A DNA stretch of 64,000 nucleotides from NCBI RefSeq assembly GCF_003046175.1, contig NZ_PZZM01000001.1, forward strand, positions 5,101,001 through 5,165,000, in the 5' to 3' direction. The notes below the pieces were generated by a model. The model made no database searches. It was not told the DNA's origin and worked only from the letters and a program-made list of their open reading frames with translations. Position 1 is the stretch's first letter. The number at the start of each line of letters is the position of its first letter. Positions 62,742 to 64,000 of this stretch are shown piece by piece. The DNA comes from Bosea sp. 124 (GTDB lineage: Bacteria > Pseudomonadota > Alphaproteobacteria > Rhizobiales > Beijerinckiaceae). Position numbers and translations under genes: made by a program.

Positions 62742-63752
62742 ATGACCATCATGGCATTGCCGCAGACGATGAAGCAGGTGCACTTTACGGGGCCGGGCGG
62801 CCCGGAGGTGATCGAGATCGAGACGGCGCCGGTGCCGCAGCCCGGCCCGGGCCAGGTCCTGATCGCGGTCGCGGCGGCCGGCATCAACCGGCCCGACTGC
62901 CTGCAGCGAGCCGGCGGCTATCCGCCTCCCCCCGGCGCGACGGAGATTCCGGGCCTCGAGGTTTCGGGGCGGATCGTCGCAGTCGGTGACGGCGTGCCCA
63001 CAAGCCGCATCGGCGATGCCGTCTGCGCGCTGGTGATCAGCGGCGGCTATGCCGAATATGCCGTGGCCGACGAGCCGCTCTGCCTGCCCGTACCGAAGCC
63101 GCTTTCGCTGCTGGAGGCCGGCGGGCTGCCGGAGACCTACTACACGGTCTACGACAACGTCTTCACGCGCGGCCGGCTCAGGAAGGGCGAAACCATCCTG
63201 ATCCATGGCGGCTCCAGCGGCATCGGCTCGACGGCGATCCAGCTCGCCAAGCATGCCGGCGCGACGGTCTATGCGACCGCGGGTTCGGCGGAGAAATGCA
63301 CCTTCTGCCGCTCGCTCGGCGCCGACGAGGCGATCGATTACCGCGCCCAGGACTTCGTCGCAGAGGTCAAGCGCCTGACCGGCGGCAAGGGCGTCGACGT
63401 CGTGCTCGACATGGTCGGCGGGCCCTATATCCAGCGCAACATCAACATCCTCGCGCTGGAGGGGCGGCTGGTGCAGATCGCCTTCCTGCAGAGCAGCAAG
63501 GCCGATCTCGACCTGATGAACGTGATGCTCCGGCGCCTGACCCTGACCGGCTCGACGCTGCGTGTGCGTTCGGTCGCGCTCAAGGCCGAGATCACCGAGC
63601 ACTTACGCCGCGAGGTCTGGCCGCTGCTCGATGCCGGCACGGTGAAGCCGATCATCCATGCGACCTTCCCGCTGGAACAGGCGCGACAGGCGCATGAGTT
63701 GATGGAATCGAGCGCCCATCTCGGCAAGATCATGCTGGAGGTGTCGAAGTGA
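62742..63752 (+). CDS. NAD(P)H-quinone oxidoreductase, zinc-free MDR family (zeta-crystallin/PIG3-like)
   Basis: A 336-residue medium-chain reductase. Quinone-reductase stretches: AAAGINRPDCLQRAGGYPPPPGATEIPGLEVSG (about 40-75), the NADPH-binding HGGSSGIGSTAIQLAKHAGATVYATAGS and the C-terminal HLGKIMLEV. Catalytic-zinc cysteines are missing, as expected. Starts at 62742 and 62751 are both possible, with GGGAG just upstream. It reduces quinones or enones with NADPH and overlaps the next SDR gene (GTGA), so the two are probably one pathway. Confidence 0.88.
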   Translation: MTIMALPQTMKQVHFTGPGGPEVIEIETAPVPQPGPGQVLIAVAAAGINRPDCLQRAGGYPPPPGATEIPGLEVSGRIVAVGDGVPTSRIGDAVCALVISGGYAEYAVADEPLCLPVPKPLSLLEAGGLPETYYTVYDNVFTRGRLRKGETILIHGGSSGIGSTAIQLAKHAGATVYATAGSAEKCTFCRSLGADEAIDYRAQDFVAEVKRLTGGKGVDVVLDMVGGPYIQRNINILALEGRLVQIAFLQSSKADLDLMNVMLRRLTLTGSTLRVRSVALKAEITEHLRREVWPLLDAGTVKPIIHATFPLEQARQAHELMESSAHLGKIMLEVSK

Positions 63753-64000
63753 CCAGCCATCGCGGCAAGGTCGTGCTCGTCACCGGCGCGGGGCGCGGCA
63801 TCGGCCAGGCGATCGCTGACGCCCATGCGGCCGCCGGCGCCAGCGTCGCCTATCTCGACCATGATCCGGCGCTCGCGGAAGCAGCCGCCGAGGCGGCCCG
63901 CCAACGCGGCGCGACGACACTTGCCGTCTCGGCCGATGTCGCCGACGAGGCTTCGGTCAATCTGGCGATCGCACGCGTCACGGAAGCCCTCGGCCCCATC
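63749..64000 (+). CDS. SDR-family oxidoreductase (5' part, cut by window end)
   Basis: The frame opens with GTG at 63749, overlapping the quinone oxidoreductase stop, and stays open for 84 codons to the window edge. The N-terminus has the SDR cofactor motif TGAGRGIG (about 12-19), the Asp-containing YLDHD and ADVADEASV. The rest, including the Tyr-Lys catalytic pair, lies outside. A GTG start with GTGA overlap implies coupling to the upstream gene. Confidence 0.82.
   Translation, partial: MTSHRGKVVLVTGAGRGIGQAIADAHAAAGASVAYLDHDPALAEAAAEAARQRGATTLAVSADVADEASVNLAIARVTEALGPI

Overview
The window is 64 kb of GC-rich DNA with almost no gaps between genes. Many starts overlap the previous stop (ATGA or GTGA). 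There are several Tat-type (twin-arginine) binding proteins and many palindromic intergenic repeats. Together this suggests an alphaproteobacterium of the order Hyphomicrobiales (Bosea-like is my guess, by inference only). There is no rRNA, tRNA, CRISPR, phage or transposase gene. Nearly every gene is uptake or catabolism: six complete ABC importers, one extra binding protein, and enzymes that open or hydrolyse C-N bonds of ureides, cyclic amides or imides, and amino-acid-like compounds.

Layout. (1) 273-6613 (+): a sigma-54-type promoter, a spermidine/putrescine-type importer, two PuuE-like deacetylase-fold hydrolases and a hydantoin-racemase homologue that lacks both catalytic cysteines. (2) 14219-6628 (-): a second sigma-54-type promoter driving a similar importer, a third PuuE-like hydrolase, a beta-propeller protein and an amidohydrolase. 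It converges on cluster 1 with only 14 bp between the ends. (3) 14327-26482 (+): amidase, flavin monooxygenase, IclR regulator, hydantoinase A/B, a complete branched-chain-type (Liv) importer and a cupin. (4) 26523-31119: AraC regulator, alpha/beta hydrolase, a cyclic-imide-hydrolase-like deacetylase and a second amidohydrolase. (5) 31170-43660 (+): a third sigma-54-type promoter, LysR regulator, orphan binding protein, ureohydrolase, M20 N-carbamoyl hydrolase, a protein made of three tandem RidA domains, a DUF1028 protein and a dipeptide-type importer with fused ATPases. (6) 43782-52206: SDR and GntR genes divergent from a Liv importer whose permease and two ATPases are one 841-residue protein, followed by a lambda-crystallin-type dehydrogenase and a beta-keto acid cleavage enzyme. 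(7) 62598-52322 (-): a Liv importer with a permease-ATPase fusion, a shikimate-dehydrogenase-like enzyme, an SDR, a single-chain alpha-beta E1 thiamine enzyme without E2/E3, and a GMC oxidoreductase. (8) 62742-64000 (+): quinone oxidoreductase and an SDR cut by the window edge.

Working model (inference): the region is a nitrogen and carbon scavenging island. Three nitrogen-type (RpoN) promoters and local IclR, LysR, GntR and AraC regulators control parallel import-plus-hydrolysis modules. Imported cyclic ureides or imides are opened by PuuE/CIH-like enzymes, hydantoinases or amidohydrolases. Carbamoyl and guanidino groups are then removed by M20 and ureohydrolase enzymes, and carbon skeletons pass to the dehydrogenase and beta-keto acid cleavage modules. 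Actual substrates cannot be read from sequence. The most novel items are the three-RidA chain, the LivM-LivG-LivF fusion, the cysteine-less racemase homologue, the orphan E1 fusion operon and the set of sigma-54 promoters.
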